A stretch of 64,000 nt of DNA from Bombardia bombarda. Lineage: Eukaryota; Ascomycota; Sordariomycetes; Sordariales; Lasiosphaeriaceae. The stretch lies in contig JAULSR010000008.1 in NCBI GenBank assembly GCA_030512295.1, positions 186,001 through 250,000 of the forward strand, given 5' to 3'. The notes below the pieces were generated by a model. That model saw nothing but the letters and a program-made list of their open reading frames with translations, made no database searches and was not told where the DNA came from. Both the position numbers and the translations under genes were made by a program. Shown here in pieces: positions 28,777 through 39,137 of this stretch (its first letter is position 1; the number at the start of each line of letters is the position of its first letter).

Positions 28777-30924
28777 GATGACTGGATTTTATGTCTTCTC
28801 GACAAAAGATGGTCCTAAGAGATTTAAAGTGTGTGCTTCTGGAAACCCCGAAAGAACTTTTTTCTGGTTGTAGAAAATCGTTCCTGGCGTAGTCGTCGTC
28901 GGTTTGGGTTGTGGGCTGAGAATTGCTTGTTGCAATTGGCTCGGAATTTGTGCAATGCCTGAAGCAAAGGATATATATGTCGCAACTAGATTTCCCCTTT
29001 TCTCTTTTCTGTTTTTGCTGTACGCGCTGCCCGTCGAGACGAGTTGACGAAAATGCCAACAAAGACCCGAGGCGGGGCAGCTTATCGGGGGCGGAGCGGG
29101 CTCAACTCGGCTTTCAACCGAGTCTTGAACAAAAAAGTATCGAGCGCGTCAGCGGCTGGTGTTGATCCTGATGCGCTGAGGCAGTGTGGCGGCGGCGTCA
29201 AGAAAGGACGGGTTGCTGCCGGGTGAGGTTAATGCGTGTTGGCTGGTGAATTGCTAGCGAAGTAGTGCTCAAGAAGTGAAGCCGGGACGTTTTTGTCAAA
29301 AGGGAGAGGTTCCAATGTGCATATGATTATGGACAGTTGAAAGGTTCAGGGCAGGGTGACTCGTTGGGAAGAGGTCGGTCGAAAGTTCTGTCGGGTGGTG
29401 CGTCGGCTGTGGCCTGTGGGGAGGGGGGAGGGGGGTCCAGGAGCTAGGGGTGGGGCCCGCTCTAGAATGCCATTAGTCAGAGCACAACGGATCCCACGCC
29501 CTCGGTAGAATCAAACGATTTGCCCCTCCTCAGCGCCCACAAAGGTGCCAATAAGATCGAACAAAGGCCACGCTAGCAGGTTTCCATCACGAAGCTGCCT
29601 TAGCAATCGACGAACGGGTACGCATTCTTTGCCATATGGCAGCCTTGAAGCCGCACGCTTTGTCGCTTTCCGGCTAGGGCGTGCTGCCCAGGGCGCTTGT
29701 ATCTCCGCGCGCGCAATTGCAAAGAGAAGAGACTTCACGTGCTGAAAGTCCCGCTAGCAGTAGATATATCAGATGAATGGAGGCTTTGAGGCTCTCCTGC
29801 TGAAGCCCATGAGGCAATGACAAGCAGATCTCGACAGATCTGCAGCGTCTATAAACGGCTTTCTCCAGACGCCTCTTTTTGCTATCTGTCTTATCTCACG
29901 GTCGATGGCCAGCCACACCCTCCCGCGTTTTTCTCATCATGGCTAATCCGCATCGAGATGGTGTCTTTGGACCACGAAGCAGCCCTCGTCGGTCTGGCCA
30001 GTCGGGTGGGGCCGTCTGGCAGGCCGCACTCGGCACTGGCACCCAGATCTGCAGACGAAGCGAATTGGCAAGTGAGAGCGCTGCGGCTTCAGGTGCCTCA
30101 AGCGTGTGAATGCACTGGAGCAGCAGGTGCGTTGGATGGCTTTGGTTGGGTCGGGACGCCTGAAGGGGAAACTCGAGATCCACCGGCTGCCGCCGAACAA
30201 GGCCGAGCTCGCAGGGCAGGACAGAAGTGACAGGGCTCCGTTTGGGCCAAGGACACGGACGGAGGGGTCACCTAGCTCGGCTTGGCTCGGTTATCGCGGG
30301 GTCACCTCTCCTCACTGGCGCCTATGCTAAGATTAAAGGTCAGCTTAGTTGCGCTTTTTTCTTTTGCGCACAGAAACACAATAACTGAGGATGAAAATAT
30401 TGCTGGGGGAAGGAAGTGTAGAAAAGGACGCGTCAGGTCTTGGTTTGGCCGCACAGACGACATCAGCGGTTGGCTGCTGGAATTGGTGCCTGCCGCGCAG
30501 TGCGGGATGACGGTTCGAGATCTACACTACGCTGAGGTTGGTCCTGGGAACACAGCAGCAGCGGCAGGCTCCGACGCACGGGCTCTTCACAAACGCGTTT
30601 GTGAAGGGAAACGCGAACCCACACATTTCTCAATCAAGCCGTAAGTGTGGGGGGTCCCACGCCGTGGAATTCCTGCCGTTGGTTGAACCCGAACCCGACG
30701 AGATCACACGTCCGTCATTCGGCAGTTCGTTGCTTACCCTACTACTGCGTGCCTTGCACAAGCAAACCAAACAACAGGAGTTTGTTTACTTGCAGTAGTG
30801 TAGTTGCTGTCTGAAAAACGAAGCTATTTGCGAGTTAAAGCAAATAAACACTGATAACCGCCATGTCTTGAACTATTTTGAGTCCTGCCCATCCGTAATA
30901 AGGTAGTTAGTACATCGGGCAACC
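28777..30924. other. 2.1-kb divergent region between CYS-3 and CHL4
   Basis: Carries both promoters. It contains GACGCGTC at 30427-30434 and a 22-bp perfect palindrome at 30585-30606 (listed separately), both upstream of CHL4. Small frames (for example 29817-30230) have no protein features. Confidence 0.45.
30585..30606. promoter_or_regulatory. 22-bp perfect palindrome centred on an ACGCGT (MCB-like) core
   Basis: The half-site CTTCACAAACG is followed directly by its reverse complement, so the whole 22 bp is an exact palindrome with ACGCGT at 30593-30598. It lies about 320 bp upstream of the CHL4 start. A second perfect MCB palindrome, GACGCGTC, is at 30427-30434. MBF-type cell-cycle factors bind ACGCGT, but binding here is inferred. 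A perfect palindrome this long is expected far less than once by chance in 64 kb. Confidence 0.45.
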
Positions 30925-32601
30925 ATGGCGCGCATCTCAATTCCGACGACGTCGCGTCTGCCCTCGTCGCTGCGCGTCGATGCATCCAACCCCCTCGTCG
31001 CCAAGGTGCTCAACCGCCTCTCGCGCGCATCGCTCCTGACCATTGCGCTCGACTGGCTCGACGAGAACAACCTCTACCTCTCCGCGCCCTATCTCCTCCC
31101 CGCCGACGACGACGACGATGAAGACGAAGAAACAGACGACTTCAACCCGCCGGCGCGGTCCCTCGCCGCCCTGCAGGAGCTCTACACGTCACTCCAGACT
31201 CGCAAGGGCCCCAAGCGCGAGGTGATCGACCGCATCGCCGAGGGTGACTGGCGCCACGGGCTAAGCCTCTACCAGCTCGCCATGGTAGACCTGCAGTACC
31301 TCTACGACCGCCCGATGTGGCAGTGGTGGACGGCCTATCGCATCGTCCCATTGAAACCACTGTCGCAGGGGGATGACGATGACGACGCGCCACAGTCGGT
31401 GATAGACAAGGAGTCGCTCCTCATCCCGCGCTTCCACCCGTCTACTTTCCTCAAGGCCCTCCAGGCCCAGGTCCTCCCCGACGTCAAGGCGCACTACAAT
31501 TTCGACCGCCATCGCGACCTGCCAGTATTATTACTACGTATCTTTATACTCGACTCGCCTTACAACACCAGTCTCAGTCTCGGCAGCGGCAGCGGCAATT
31601 CCGCATCATCCAACAAGACCACGACCTCTTCTTCAAATAATATAACCAGATTCGACACCTCCCGCACCGTCTACATCGCCTTCCCCGACGACTCCCCCCA
31701 TATCTTCATCTCCAAGCCCCAGACGCAGACCCTCAGCGGCGGCCCTGCTGGCGGCGCTGGTGCCGGAGCAGGAGCAGGAGGGGGAGAGTCCAAATCCCTC
31801 CGCAACCTCATCGTCGAGGGCATCCCCAAGGCGCTCTCGCGCCCGCGGGAGCGCGTCACCCTCAAGTCGACCAGCCTCACGACGAATAATCTCACGTGGC
31901 TGCTGGACCGGTGCGGCGCGGCGCGGACGAACAGCGCCGCGGGCGGGTGGAGCGTGTATGCGGATGAGGACAGGAGGCTGGAGACGCCGTTGGATGTGGT
32001 GCTGCCTTCGCCGCCGCTGTCGGATGTGGATGGCGATAGAGACGGGGGTGGCAAAGAGAAGGTAAGGGAAGATGGGGGGAGGGCAGGGGTAATGAAAAGA
32101 GCGGTTTCGCCTGGTGGGCAGAGGGATGAGAGGAATGCGAAGCGCGCGAGGCTGGTTGCGCGGGCGAGGTTTGCGGATACGGGGATGGTGGGGGATGGGA
32201 AGGGGGTGGGGAGGGTGGATGTTGTTGTTGAGGATGCGTTTCCGGTGGTGGTTGGGGGTGAGGATGGGAGGGATGATGGTGGGGAAGAGCAGCAAGAATC
32301 GATATCGCGCGGTGGTGCTGGTGGCGGGAGGAAGAGTACTGTGCAGGCGGCTTTGGAAAGGGATGGTGATGACGATGATGATGTCGCGATGGATGATGCA
32401 TCCGGGGTGGCAGCAGGGTGGCGGCCAAATGTCAGGCTGACGTTCCATGGCTCGCATGTCTTTGCGGGGGTCAGACAGCTTGTTGAGATGGGTATTATTG
32501 ATGGGGAGAGGATGCCGGGGTGGATGACGGGGGAAGAGGGAGTGACGATTGGGGCGGTGAGAAATGGGAGGATAAGAGGGCATAAGGGGTCGGGTGTATG
32601 A
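30925..32601 (+). CDS. chl4: Kinetochore protein CHL4/CENP-N (Mis15 family)
   Basis: Inner-kinetochore (CCAN/Ctf19 complex) subunit that helps recognise centromeric nucleosomes with its Iml3/CENP-L partner. Single exon, 558 residues; the ATG has ACC at -3 to -1. N-terminal pyrin-like/CENP-N region: NPLVAKVLNRLSRASLLTIA and LDWLDENNLYLSAPYLLP (about 23-58), an acidic loop DDDDDEDEE, AEGDWRHGLSLYQLAMVDLQ, and the diagnostic YLYDRPMWQWWTAYRIVPL (about 124-145). FHPSTFLKALQAQVLPDVKA and a Ser/Gly-rich loop follow, then VEGIPKALSRPRERVTLKST. A low-complexity acidic spacer leads to the conserved C-terminus: VRLTFHGSHVFAGVRQLVEM, GIIDGERMPGWMTGEEGVTI. Motif order and length fit filamentous-fungal CHL4. 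The upstream region carries ACGCGT palindromes, consistent with cell-cycle control but unproven. Confidence 0.88.
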   Translation: MARISIPTTSRLPSSLRVDASNPLVAKVLNRLSRASLLTIALDWLDENNLYLSAPYLLPADDDDDEDEETDDFNPPARSLAALQELYTSLQTRKGPKREVIDRIAEGDWRHGLSLYQLAMVDLQYLYDRPMWQWWTAYRIVPLKPLSQGDDDDDAPQSVIDKESLLIPRFHPSTFLKALQAQVLPDVKAHYNFDRHRDLPVLLLRIFILDSPYNTSLSLGSGSGNSASSNKTTTSSSNNITRFDTSRTVYIAFPDDSPHIFISKPQTQTLSGGPAGGAGAGAGAGGGESKSLRNLIVEGIPKALSRPRERVTLKSTSLTTNNLTWLLDRCGAARTNSAAGGWSVYADEDRRLETPLDVVLPSPPLSDVDGDRDGGGKEKVREDGGRAGVMKRAVSPGGQRDERNAKRARLVARARFADTGMVGDGKGVGRVDVVVEDAFPVVVGGEDGRDDGGEEQQESISRGGAGGGRKSTVQAALERDGDDDDDVAMDDASGVAAGWRPNVRLTFHGSHVFAGVRQLVEMGIIDGERMPGWMTGEEGVTIGAVRNGRIRGHKGSGV

Positions 32602-32848
32602 GGGGGTTTTGAGATGTGGTTGATTTATGGAGTTATCTAGGTGGAGATGGGTTATCAAGGATTCAAGGTTGTGTGTTAAAGCACAAGAAAGGAGAAAGTA
32701 AACAAATACCCCTGGACGAGGCGTTTGCTGGGTGGACTTTGTGTGGGGCAGCACCACCGGTACTGTGTAGCACATTTTAAGAGTATAACAGCTCTATCTC
32801 TATTCATCAAAAGGAATGATACGGGATATCTCTCTATCTATATGTCTA

Positions 32849-34339
32849 CTACGACTCAACCACGCTAAATACCTTGATAGTGTTTGCCCACGCCGCCTCG
32901 CACACCTCCTCTTCGGTCACGCCTTTGATACCCGCAACAATCTGGGCGATGCGCTCTATCGTGCACGGCTCGTTTCGCCCCTTGACCATGGCGCCCTCTT
33001 CCCACTTCTCCTTCTTGACGACCTTGAAGCGATCCGGAACTTCGGGCTCCTTTTTCTGATTCTTCTTTCCTCCTCCTCCTCCTCCTCCTCCTCCTCCTCC
33101 TCCTCCGCCCCCCTGTTTCTTCCCCTTCTGATGGCGCTGCCACGGTTCCGGAAGACCTGAGCTGCTACTCTCTCCGTTCGTAGAAGCTGCTGCTGCCGCC
33201 GCAGCCGCGGCCGCATCAGCTTCAGCCTTCGCCTTAGCGGCAGCCTCCTTCGCCTCCTTCGCCTCCCTTTCCTTCTCCGCCGCAGCAGCCTTAATCTTCG
33301 CCTCCCGCTCAACCAAAACCTTCCAGCCCTGGTGGGTCGGCCGCACCTCGCACCACGGCCCATCCGTCTCGATCATGAAGCGATCGAGCCGAACCTCCTT
33401 CACCACCTCACAATTTTCTACCGTCTTGAAGCTGCACCCGTTAATGCCGATGTACAGCCCCAGGTCCATGAGCTCGCGCATCTCGTCAACCGTGCCCGTA
33501 AAGCTGTGCACGACGCCGCCTTTCTCGAGACGCTCGAGGCGCTCTCCAAAGGCGGCTTTGAGGAAGGCCACAAAGTCGGCGTGGGCGGCGCGCGAGTGCA
33601 GAAATAAGGGCAGCTGCGGGGATAGCGAGGCGGCGAGGGCGAGCTGGGCGGCGAAGGAGTGCAGCTGGACCTCGCGCGAGCAGTAGTGCAGACGGTCGTA
33701 GTCGAGGCCGAACTCGCCAAAGGCGACTAGCTGGTGGGAGGGGGCCGAGGTGATGAGGGTGCGGAGGTCGGTGATGATTTGGGTGGTTTTGGCGGGGTCG
33801 AGGGGCTCGCCGCCGTCAAGGATGGGTTTGGACGGGTCGGGCCCGCAGGCTGGGGTGTGTTGGTCTGCTGCTGCTGCTTCGGTGTCGGAGCCTTCGCTTT
33901 GGCTCTCGTCGTGGTGTTTGTGGTGGGAGGGGCTGAATATGGAGGAGCTGCAGGGGTGGATGCCTGCTGTGGTGTAAACGGTTCCGGCTTTGTGTGTGTA
34001 AGTGGTTAGCGGGCTGTGTAAAGGGGTAAAAGAAGAGAAACTTACGAAATTCAGCGGCGAGCTTGAGGGCATCCCGTGAGCTCTTGAAACTCGAGCCCGT
34101 TACGATGAGCTTTGTGCATCCGACCTCGATGGCTCTCTGCACCACTCCCTTCAGGTCGTCGGGATGTCTCGACTTGCCATGGTAGCGGCCACGGAAGATG
34201 GGATCTGCTAGGTTGATGCCAATCTTTTTCCCATGTCAGCTGTAATTGTACTTAGAGTTCTTGAGGTGGATTATTGACTTACATCGATATATCTAGGTTT
34301 GTAGGGTGTAACAGGGGGGTTTGATGTGACAGGCTCCAT
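32849..34339 (-). CDS. TatD-family metal-dependent deoxyribonuclease
   Basis: TatD enzymes are TIM-barrel, metal-dependent DNases linked to DNA repair and nuclear DNA breakdown. Three exons on the minus strand: 34339-34283, 34223-34046 and 33987-32849; introns 59 and 58 nt (GTAAGT donors); 457 residues from the ATG at 34339. Motifs: YIDIGINLADPIF (about 17-29), ALKLAAEFPGTVYTTAGIHP (about 72-90), GEFGLDYDR (169-177), LFLHSRAAH (about 206-214), VVHSFTGT (237-244), YIGINGCSF, and FMIETDGPW (282-290) leading into a C-terminal RNEPCTIERIAQIVAGIKG helix. These align position by position with the metal ligands of E. coli TatD. A low-complexity insert of about 90 residues (poly-Ala, Lys/Glu-rich, 15 Gly) sits between the barrel and that C-terminal helix. 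An in-frame ATG at 34486 would add 49 Arg/Ser/Thr-rich residues lacking acids, a possible mitochondrial presequence. Its 3' end converges on CHL4, 247 bp away. Confidence 0.88.
33068..33106. repeat. (TCC)13 coding microsatellite in the TatD gene
   Basis: Thirteen perfect TCC units on the plus strand, read as GGA codons on the minus strand. With the neighbouring GGC and GGG codons they encode 15 consecutive glycines in the TatD low-complexity insert. The length stays a multiple of three. Confidence 0.9.
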
Positions 34340-35319
34340 TTTGGCTAGAGTTGAGTTTGGTTTCCAGTTGATGAGAGTTGGTGATTGTATGCGACGATAG
34401 ATCACTGCTGTTCTGCAAAGCGATGTGTTTGTGAGAATGGGAAAACCAAACGTCCTTGAAATCGACCGATGAAGACCAAATATCATACTTTAGGTGAGTC
34501 TTCAATTTGATAGGATTTATCGAATGTATTACAGCTTTCTTGTCATTACATTGGACCAGCAGCTTCAGGCAACAGACGCATCGAGGTTTGAGTCATTCTT
34601 GGCACTGTGGTAAGGCGCCAGGGGGGAAAAGAGGGAAGGAGGAACAGGGGTCGCGACGAGACGCCCCTGCCTCGTGGCAATCCGCTTGGCGATTATCTAA
34701 GCCAAGACACCCGCAGCAAGCCGCGATCACGGTTTGGGGATTCCTCCAGTTTGGAATTGAAGATGTTGCAAGGCCTTGATTCGCGTTTTAACTCAGTAAA
34801 TGACAGATCTATAGCACTGACCAACTACCAACTCACCAATCTAGTTTGAATATACCAAAAACAAAAGGCTGAAGTCCAACGCTGTCGCTGCCTGTTACAA
34901 ATCAAACTTAAATTCTTAATCTTGGAGGGGTGAAGGTGGCGTCCTGGACCGTGCGGGCTGGCTGTTTATTTAATGGGGTGGGGCTTTTCTGGGCGCTGGG
35001 CGACGCGCTGAGTGGAAACGCGTCGCTCCAACACACGGTCTGCAACCTCTTAAAAGACTGGAGCGAGAATCTCTGCGTCCTCTGCATTTCCCATCCTCCT
35101 CTTCTCCCTCAACCTCCACTCCCCACCCCAACTGCAAGATCAACTGTCCCACCTGCAGCCTTGCTTTTTTCCCTTCTTCTTCATCTTCCCCGCAGGCATT
35201 GAGTTTGACTTGCATGATACAGAGTGTTCCTGTCCTTGGCGGTATCCGATTCTGATCTCTTCTGAGAAGCCCCTTCTTCGTCCCTCCCGTCCCATCCGTC
35301 ATAACACCACACCGACGCC
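34340..35319. other. Divergent promoter region between TatD and RNR1
   Basis: 980 bp. It contains the inverted GACGCG pair at 35000-35026. A pyrimidine-rich leader (35090-35200) precedes RNR1, and an upstream ORF of 13 codons plus stop (35214-35255) lies in the leader. The first ~150 bp may encode an N-terminal extension of TatD. Confidence 0.55.
35000..35026. promoter_or_regulatory. Inverted pair of MCB-like (MBF) motifs upstream of RNR1
   Basis: GCGACGCG at 35000-35007 is mirrored by CGCGTCGC at 35019-35026, an exact 8-bp inverted repeat with an 11-nt spacer. The right arm includes a full ACGCGT at 35018-35023. It lies about 300 bp upstream of the RNR1 start. Ribonucleotide reductase genes are classic MBF targets in yeasts, so a role in S-phase expression is a reasonable inference. 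Confidence 0.5.
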
Positions 35320-38267
35320 ATGTACGTCAAGAAACGCGGTATGTTATGCCCCCTAAGTACCAACATCGCGATACCCTTCTAACAAATTGTAGACGGCCGC
35401 CAGGAGCGCGTCCAGTTCGACAAGATCACAGCGCGTGTCTCGCGGCTCTGTTATGGGCTTGACCCCGACCATGTCGACCCCGTCGCCATTACCCAGAAGG
35501 TCATCTCTGGTGTATACGGGGGCGTCACAACTGTTCAGCTCGACGATCTTGTAAGCCACCCACCTTCTGCCCCTCAATCTTACTTCAACTGAGAGGAACA
35601 CACATGCTGACGCGTCTCATATTCATGCAGGCTGCCGAGACTGCCGCATACATGACAGTTACCCACCCCGACTATGCTATTCTGGCTGCCCGCATTGCCG
35701 TCTCCAACCTCCACAAGCAGACCAAGAAGCAATGGTCGTCTGTAATCAGTGACCTCTACCACTATGTGAACCCCAAGAACAGGACTGCGTCCCCCATGAT
35801 CGCTCAAGAGACATATGAGTGTGTCATGCGCCACAAGGAGGATTTCGACTCGGCCATTGTCTATGACCGCGACTTCAACTACCAATACTTCGGCTTCAAG
35901 ACCCTGGAGCGCTCCTACCTCCTCAAGCTCGATGGCAAGATTGTCGAGCGCCCCCAGCACATGATCATGCGCGTTGCCGTCGGCATCTGGGGAGATGATG
36001 TTGAGCGTGTCATTGAGACCTACAACCTCATGTCGAGCAAGTTCTTCACACACGCGTCCCCGACGCTGTTCAATGCTGGTACCCCTCAGGGCCAGCTGTC
36101 ATCCTGCTTCCTGGTTGACATGAAGGACGACAGCATTGAGGGCATTTACGATACCCTCAAGACTTGCGCCATGATCTCCAAGATGGCTGGTGGTATCGGT
36201 CTGAACATTCACCGCATCAGAGCTACTGGTTCGTACATCGCCGGTACCAATGGTACTTCCAACGGCATTGTTCCTATGCTTCGTGTCTTCAACAACACCG
36301 CTCGCTATGTCGATCAGGGTGGCAACAAGCGTCCCGGCGCCTTTGCCATCTACCTCGAGCCCTGGCACGCGGATGTCTTTGAGTTCCTTGACCTCCGGAA
36401 GAACCACGGCAAGGAGGAGATTCGTGCCCGCGATCTTTTCCTCGCCCTGTGGATTCCCGACCTGTTCATGAAGCGCGTCGAGAAGAACGGCATGTGGACC
36501 CTCATGTGCCCCAATGAGTGCCCCGGTCTCGCCGAGTGCTACGGCGATGAGTTCGAGGCTCTCTACGAGAAGTACGAGAAGGAGGGTCGTGGTCGCAAGA
36601 CCATCAAGGCCCAGAAGCTGTGGTATGCCATCCTCGAGGCCCAGACCGAGACTGGTAACCCCTTCATGCTCTACAAGGATGCTTGCAACCGCAAGAGCAA
36701 CCAGAAGAACCTCGGTACCATTCGCAGCTCTAACCTTTGCACTGAGATCATCGAGTACTCCGCCCCTGATGAAGTTGCTGTCTGCAATCTCGCGTCTCTG
36801 GCTCTCCCGTCGTTCGTCGACTACAACGAGGGCAAGTACGACTTTGAGAAGTTGCACGAGGTTACTCAGGTCGTCGTTCGCAACCTGAACAGGATCATTG
36901 ACCGTAACCACTACCCGGTTAAGGAGGCCGAGAACAGCAACATGCGCCACAGACCCATCGGTGTCGGTGTCCAGGGCCTTGCAGATGCCTTCCTCGCACT
37001 GCGCATGCCCTTTGAGTCTCCCGAGGCTCGTGAGCTGAACAAGCAGATCTTCGAGACTGTTTACCACGCAGCTCTTACCGCCTCGTGCAAGCTTGCCCAG
37101 GAGGAAGGTGCCTACTCTACCTACAAGGGCTGCCCCGTATCTGAGGGCATCCTCCAGTATGATATGTGGAATGTCACGCCAAGTGACTTGTGGGATTGGG
37201 CTGCCCTGAAGGCGGAGATTAAGAAGCACGGTGTCCGGAACAGTCTGCTCCTCGCTCCCATGCCCACTGCCTCCACCTCCCAGATTCTGGGCAACAACGA
37301 GTGCTTCGAGCCCTACACATCCAACATCTACCAGCGCCGTGTTCTCGCCGGCGAGTTCCAGGTCGTCAACCCTTGGCTCCTCAAGGACCTTGTCGACATG
37401 GGTCTCTGGTCTGACAACATGAAGAACCGCATCATCGCCGAGGGTGGTTCCATCCAGAACATCCCCAACATCCCCGCTGACATCAAGGCGCTCTACAAGA
37501 CCGTCTGGGAGATCTCCCAGCGGACCATCGTCCAGATGGCCGCTGACCGTGGTGCCTTCATCGATCAGTCCCAGTCGCTGAACATCCACATGCGTGAGCC
37601 AACTATGGGCAAGATCACCAGCATGCATTTCGCAGGCTGGAAGCTCGGCCTCAAGACTGGCATGTACTACCTCCGTACCCAGGCTGCCGCGCAGCCCATC
37701 CAGTTCACGGTCGACCAGGAGGCCCTCAAGGTAGCCGACTTGAATGTTAGCAGCAGGACAGCGTCCGGCCTTAAGAAGCGCGCCCCTCCTACTGGCAGCT
37801 ACATCTCGTCTCCCAATGCTGTGCCCCGGCCCATGTATGCCAACAAGGAGAGCGTCCCTAGCAGCTTGACTACCAACGGCATTCCTACGCCCAGCACCAC
37901 CCCGCCGCCGATCAGGACCCCTATTGACGGTGAGGTCAAGTCGCGTCTTCTTGCGTCGCCGAACAAGGCCCCGGCTTTCAAGGCGGATGTCGAGGAGGGC
38001 GATAGCCCCAAGAGCTTGCCCACTGAGCCGACTGAGAAGGTCAAGCTCGAGGCGATTGGCGAGCCGGCCATCGATGACAAGGAGGATGCCGAGGACAAGG
38101 AGGATGAGAGCAAGGAGCGTGAGGCGGATATCTACTCTGAGGCTGTGCTTGCTTGTGAGTTATACCCCACCCGTTACTTCGATGACACTTGATGGGTTCC
38201 TACTAACCACCGTCATTCTACAGGCAGCATTGAGAACCCCGAGTCCTGCGTCATGTGCAGCGGTTAA
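35320..38267 (+). CDS. rnr1: Ribonucleotide reductase large subunit (class Ia R1)
   Basis: Reduces ribonucleoside diphosphates to deoxy forms with the small subunit; supplies dNTPs for replication. Four exons: 35320-35338, 35393-35550, 35631-38154 and 38224-38267 (introns 54, 80 and 69 nt); 914 residues. The ATP-cone N-terminus begins MYVKKRDGRQERVQFDKITA. The catalytic barrel has GQLSSCFLVDM (Cys near 218), SSNLCTEIIEYS (Asn/Cys/Glu site near 427-433), EVAVCNLASLALP (partner Cys near 445), PMPTASTSQILGNNECFEPY, and the ECFEPYTSNIYQRRVLAGEF stretch. About 110 residues of linker, rich in Pro/Ser then Lys/Asp/Glu, lead to the C-terminal redox pair: ACSIENPESCVMCSG, split by the last intron so that the CVMC dithiol lies on a 44-nt final exon. 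Retention of that intron would replace the tail with CELYPTRYFDDT and a stop. Coding sequence is strongly codon-biased, fitting high expression. GACGCGTC also occurs in intron 2 (35609-35616). Confidence 0.97.
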
Positions 38268-39005
38268 ATCAACAGCAGACTGAAGACTCATGCAGAGCAT
38301 GTAGTGTTTAAGTTTGTCTGTGTGTGTAACAAAAGAAAAACAAATGGGCTGGCTCAGTGAACTGACGGATTTGGGAATTAATATTATTGGCGGGGTTTGG
38401 GATTTTGTTTTTTTTACTCTTTCTTTATTTCATTACTTTGTATTAGCCTGTTGTTGGGCAACTTGGTTATACCGGGTTCACGAGTGCAAGCTCTGGGTCT
38501 TTTTCTGCACATGGGAGCAAACACATGAAGCGAGCGAGCGAGTTATCGCTCTTGTCAATGGTGAGGAGGGTGGGGGAGATAGCAAACCGGTAGCAGAGAT
38601 ATCAGAGATAGTTAACTTGGTTTCGTTATTGAGTATTCGTGCCTATATGAGTGTTAAGATACATTGGTTCTGGGTGAAATTCCTCAGAGGCCATCTGCGT
38701 TTCAACGATGCCCATGCTCTTCTTGGATATCCTGATTATGTTGTCGTGGTGTTGAGCCCCTTTCTTTTCTTGACCTAGACCTAGACTAGTACCCAATGTC
38801 CTTGCCGCCCATTCAGCCATTCTATCTCCCGCCAATTTAAGTGATCAAAATGAATAAAAGCAAGTTCTACTATTAAACGTTGCTTCCATTCATATCACAT
38901 TCTACTATGTGTCAAGACATAGCCCCGTCAGAGAGGTGTTCCACCTACCCAGTCCGGGCCCGCCAGTGACGAGCAATATGAGCCAGTCCACCCCACAACT
39001 CAATC

Positions 39006-39124
39006 ACATACGACCATACCCACTTGAGAACTCGGCATCCCGTCCGCTCTGCCCTAGATAAGTAAGTGAGGGCCAGACTAGTAGTTGGGTCGGTGACGAC
39101 CAGCGAATCCCTGGTGTTGTATGT
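39006..39124 (+). rRNA. 5S ribosomal RNA gene
   Basis: A 119-nt sequence beginning ACATACGACCATACCCACTT and ending GGTGTTGTATGT. The first and last nine bases pair (helix I, ACATACGAC with GTTGTATGT). It carries the universal ATCCCGTCCGCTCT loop-C region, the GAGGGCCAGACTAGTAGTTG block, and the Pol III internal control region GGGTCGGTGACGACCAGCGA. Compared with the remembered Neurospora 5S, differences in helices II (CACTTG/TAAGTG) and III (GGCA/TGCC) are compensatory, arguing for a functional gene. A T14 run at its 3' end is a Pol III terminator. Dispersed single 5S genes outside the rDNA are typical of Sordariomycetes. Confidence 0.96.
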
Positions 39125-39137
39125 TTTTTTTTTTTTT
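39124..39137 (+). terminator. RNA polymerase III terminator (T14)
   Basis: Fourteen consecutive T residues begin at the last base of the 5S rRNA, far more than the four or five needed for Pol III termination. Confidence 0.9.

Noticed and set aside
31633..32775. Antisense frames over CHL4
   Set aside because: Pro/His/Arg-rich shadow translation opposite a recognised kinetochore gene.
36099..37628. 509-codon frame antisense to RNR1
   Set aside because: Shadow of the strongly codon-biased RNR1 coding sequence; no independent features.
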